Of a stretch of 64,000 nt of DNA, positions 62,184 to 64,000 are shown piece by piece. Position 1 is the first letter of the stretch; the number at the start of each line of letters is the position of its first letter. The notes below the pieces were generated by a model. The model was not told the DNA's origin. It saw nothing but the letters and a program-made list of their open reading frames with translations, and made no database searches. Source of the DNA: Paludibacteraceae bacterium (lineage in GTDB: Bacteria; Bacteroidota; Bacteroidia; Bacteroidales; Paludibacteraceae); NCBI GenBank assembly GCA_017443145.1, contig JAFSPA010000009.1, positions 1-64,000 of the forward strand. Reading direction: 5' to 3'. The translations under genes and the position numbers were made by a program.

Positions 62184-62807
62184 TCAGTCAAACATTACTC
62201 GTGGGTTCATAATATTAGGGCTGCGCCATTCGATACCGCGTTTAGCGAGTGCCGCACGTTTTTCCGCCCAGTACGCAAAGCAGAAACCCATGCCATGAGG
62301 GACGTCGGTCAGGTTGGCATAGGCTTCGCGGTCGGCGTCGTCAATCGCGTCCTCGTACTGCCGGGTCCATTCGACGGGGTCGGACTTGAGCATTCGGCCG
62401 TCGTGTATATCGCCGAAGCGTCCTTCGTCAGCGGCTTGGATATTGCTCTTGAGTTGTTCTATCTCTTTGCGCAGGTCATCGGTTATGTTGAACTCGTGCC
62501 CTTCAATCGCCTCCGCGTAGTTGACCAACTCCAGTTGCAGCAGTTTGAGTTCAAGCATGAGCCGCGGGTGTTCGTATAGGCATTCTTCTATGCGTTTGGT
62601 CACGGTATAGGCCTCAGCGAGCGTGTGTTCGAACTGCCCGAGGTGACGGGCGTAGTAAATCACTTCCCGCACCATATTAGCTATCGGGCTCGGGTCGTCC
62701 TGCTCTTGCAGGATATGTTCTGCTTTCTCACAGCACTTATCACAAATTTGCCCGTAACGCTCCAGCGCATCAGGAGTCGACTCTAATTTGGTTTTCTCGA
62801 AATGCAT
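62184..62807 (-). CDS. Hypothetical helical protein, 207 aa
   Basis: Unrecognised. All-helical appearance with CDKCCEKAEHILQEQ near the N-terminus and a conserved-looking end (GFCFAYWAEKRAALAKRGIEWRSPNIMNPRVMF, in parts, about 170-205). No signal peptide. It sits between two Sel1-type proteins (24 and 4 bp), which supports a common complex or pathway. Confidence 0.6.
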   Translation of the reverse strand: MHFEKTKLESTPDALERYGQICDKCCEKAEHILQEQDDPSPIANMVREVIYYARHLGQFEHTLAEAYTVTKRIEECLYEHPRLMLELKLLQLELVNYAEAIEGHEFNITDDLRKEIEQLKSNIQAADEGRFGDIHDGRMLKSDPVEWTRQYEDAIDDADREAYANLTDVPHGMGFCFAYWAEKRAALAKRGIEWRSPNIMNPRVMFD

Positions 62808-62811
62808 AGTC

Positions 62812-64000
62812 TTATTTTGTTAATAGTTCCCACATGCGGTCCTCGTCGTCATGGAATTCGCGTTGGATACGTAGGGCGCGGTCGTAGTCTTCTTCGCAGC
62901 CGATACCGTTTTTGAGATAACGGCAGAGTAAGTCTACGGAGTCTTCGTAACTGCTGTCGTACGGACTGGCAGAGGAATGACTCCAGACATATTCCGCCAA
63001 CTCAAAGGCTTTCTTCTCGTTCTTCTCGCAGCCGCGACCTTCCTCGTACCATTTAGCGAGTTTGAGGGTATATTCGTGCGTGTGGTATTGGTCGGCAAGG
63101 CGTACGAGGTAGTTGAAGGCTTTGGTGTCATCTTTGTCTTCGTAGTGCCGGAACAGGCAAAGCAGGCAATCTTTATTGTCCTTTTCGGCACCTTGGTCTA
63201 AATATTTCCAGCCGAGTGCTTCGTCTGCTTCGTTGTTTTTGTCGAAGAGAACGGAGGCTGTTTCCCAGCAAGCTTCGGGGATATCGGCATCGGCAGCACG
63301 TTTGAGCCAAGGGTAGGCTTTGTCATGGTCCGCCTCTAAGATGGTGACGTTCGGATTACTGTATTTGGTACGAATACCATGCTTAAGCAAGTAACCTACT
63401 ATGTACATGGCAAATGGGTCACCTTTCTGCGCGTAAGAGAGTGCTTCGTGATAGATAGCCTCTTGGTTTGACGAACAATCGTCCCGGCGGTATAGTCCCC
63501 TCCAATAGTTTATTGTCTTTTCGGGCACGCAGTTGTTAATAGGTATCTCGTCGATAGGTGCTTCTGCGTTGGATTGACGGCCTACGTTATTGAGGTATGC
63601 GCGCAGGAGAGCGGGTTCGGCATCATCGAACAGGCTGTCAGGAGTGCCGGGTGCGCATAAAGCATTCTCGAACTCAACTGACAAACGAGACTTGTACTTT
63701 TTTTCATCTTCATAAATCTCTTTGGGCCATTTCTTTGCATCTTTGATAATTTGGCTAAGTTTTTGCCAAAGGGGAATGAAGGAGTCATCGTCTGTATCAA
63801 TCAGCATATCCATCAAATCCATTACATCTTCGGGCTCGTGGCATTTGATAGCCAGATAGAGCAGGACCTGCAGGCACTCAACATCCCGCACGGCGGCTCC
63901 TTTCCACAGGGCGGTCATGTAACCGGTGATATCTGATTTGGCGGCATATTCTTCGTAAACAGGAGTCACGAAGGACGGGTCGTCGATACGCTCTTTATTG
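62812..64000 (-). CDS. Sel1-repeat-like protein, 5'-partial at window edge
   Basis: The frame stays open from 62812 through position 64000 on the minus strand, so the start lies outside the window; a GTG at 63969 is in frame but there is no reason to prefer it. At least 395 residues. Sel1-like units include ALSYAQKGDPFAMYIVGYLLKHG, DKAYPWLKRAADADIPEACWE and LKLAKWYEEGRGCEKNEKKAFELAEY (in parts). A helical, acidic, cytoplasmic protein. It resembles the 60816-62159 protein in architecture. Confidence 0.7.
   Translation of the reverse strand, partial: NKERIDDPSFVTPVYEEYAAKSDITGYMTALWKGAAVRDVECLQVLLYLAIKCHEPEDVMDLMDMLIDTDDDSFIPLWQKLSQIIKDAKKWPKEIYEDEKKYKSRLSVEFENALCAPGTPDSLFDDAEPALLRAYLNNVGRQSNAEAPIDEIPINNCVPEKTINYWRGLYRRDDCSSNQEAIYHEALSYAQKGDPFAMYIVGYLLKHGIRTKYSNPNVTILEADHDKAYPWLKRAADADIPEACWETASVLFDKNNEADEALGWKYLDQGAEKDNKDCLLCLFRHYEDKDDTKAFNYLVRLADQYHTHEYTLKLAKWYEEGRGCEKNEKKAFELAEYVWSHSSASPYDSSYEDSVDLLCRYLKNGIGCEEDYDRALRIQREFHDDEDRMWELLTK

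Overview
The window looks like chromosomal DNA of a Bacteroidales bacterium (phylum Bacteroidota). The evidence is the Bacteroidota-type promoter (TTTG, about 20 bp, then TAnnTTTG) in front of at least twelve transcription starts, a PorZ-like type IX secretion protein with a C-terminal sorting domain, a DUF5606-type protein, a fused NfnA/NfnB-like oxidoreductase and weak Shine-Dalgarno signals. I cannot name the genus. Genes are packed tightly, with many ATGA or TAATG junctions. I saw no rRNA, tRNA, insertion sequence, prophage or CRISPR array.

Layout. 1-979: one small unknown gene and two arrays of 11-bp tandem repeats. 980-13826 (minus): a possible single operon running from gyrB through a LOG protein, a GH16-fold pseudoenzyme, kdsA, kdsD, a nucleoside kinase, a SPOR protein, folE, an OPT transporter and fructose-bisphosphate aldolase to a CoA-transferase. 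14012-17694 (minus): nfn-like fusion then miaB. 17791-18728 (plus): a secreted barrel-like protein and a small ribbon-helix-helix protein. 18733-29825 (minus): potABCD, then a large TPR protein, an outer-membrane protein and PepO. 29826-30340: repeats and a terminator. 30341-30994 (minus): a lone, atypical response regulator. 31115-33661 (plus): ansA and pepD. 33712-35800 (minus): DUF5606, Nif3 and a zinc-ribbon coiled-coil protein. 35887-41709 (plus): smpB, an MMPL transporter, an RluA-type pseudouridine synthase, a 42-residue protein, greA and a HIT protein. 41706-42137 (minus): a DUF2147 protein. 42236-46827 (plus): rdgB, porZ and a phosphoethanolamine transferase. 46899-55522 (minus): glgP followed by six envelope proteins, one of them collagen-like. 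55628-57559 (plus): a short RNase R and a small barrel-like protein. 57561-64000 (minus): a secreted multi-domain beta protein and five cytoplasmic proteins of unknown function, two with Sel1 repeats.

How it works together. Much of the window is housekeeping: LPS Kdo synthesis (KdsA/KdsD), pterin synthesis, tRNA modification, trans-translation, transcript cleavage, nucleotide-pool cleaning, glycolysis, and peptide, polyamine and asparagine use. The less ordinary parts are the glgP-linked envelope cluster and the Sel1/beta-domain cluster, neither of which I can match to a described system; a symmetric 48-bp bidirectional promoter layout repeated at four divergent gene pairs; and 11-bp tandem repeats with different unit sequences in four intergenic locations.
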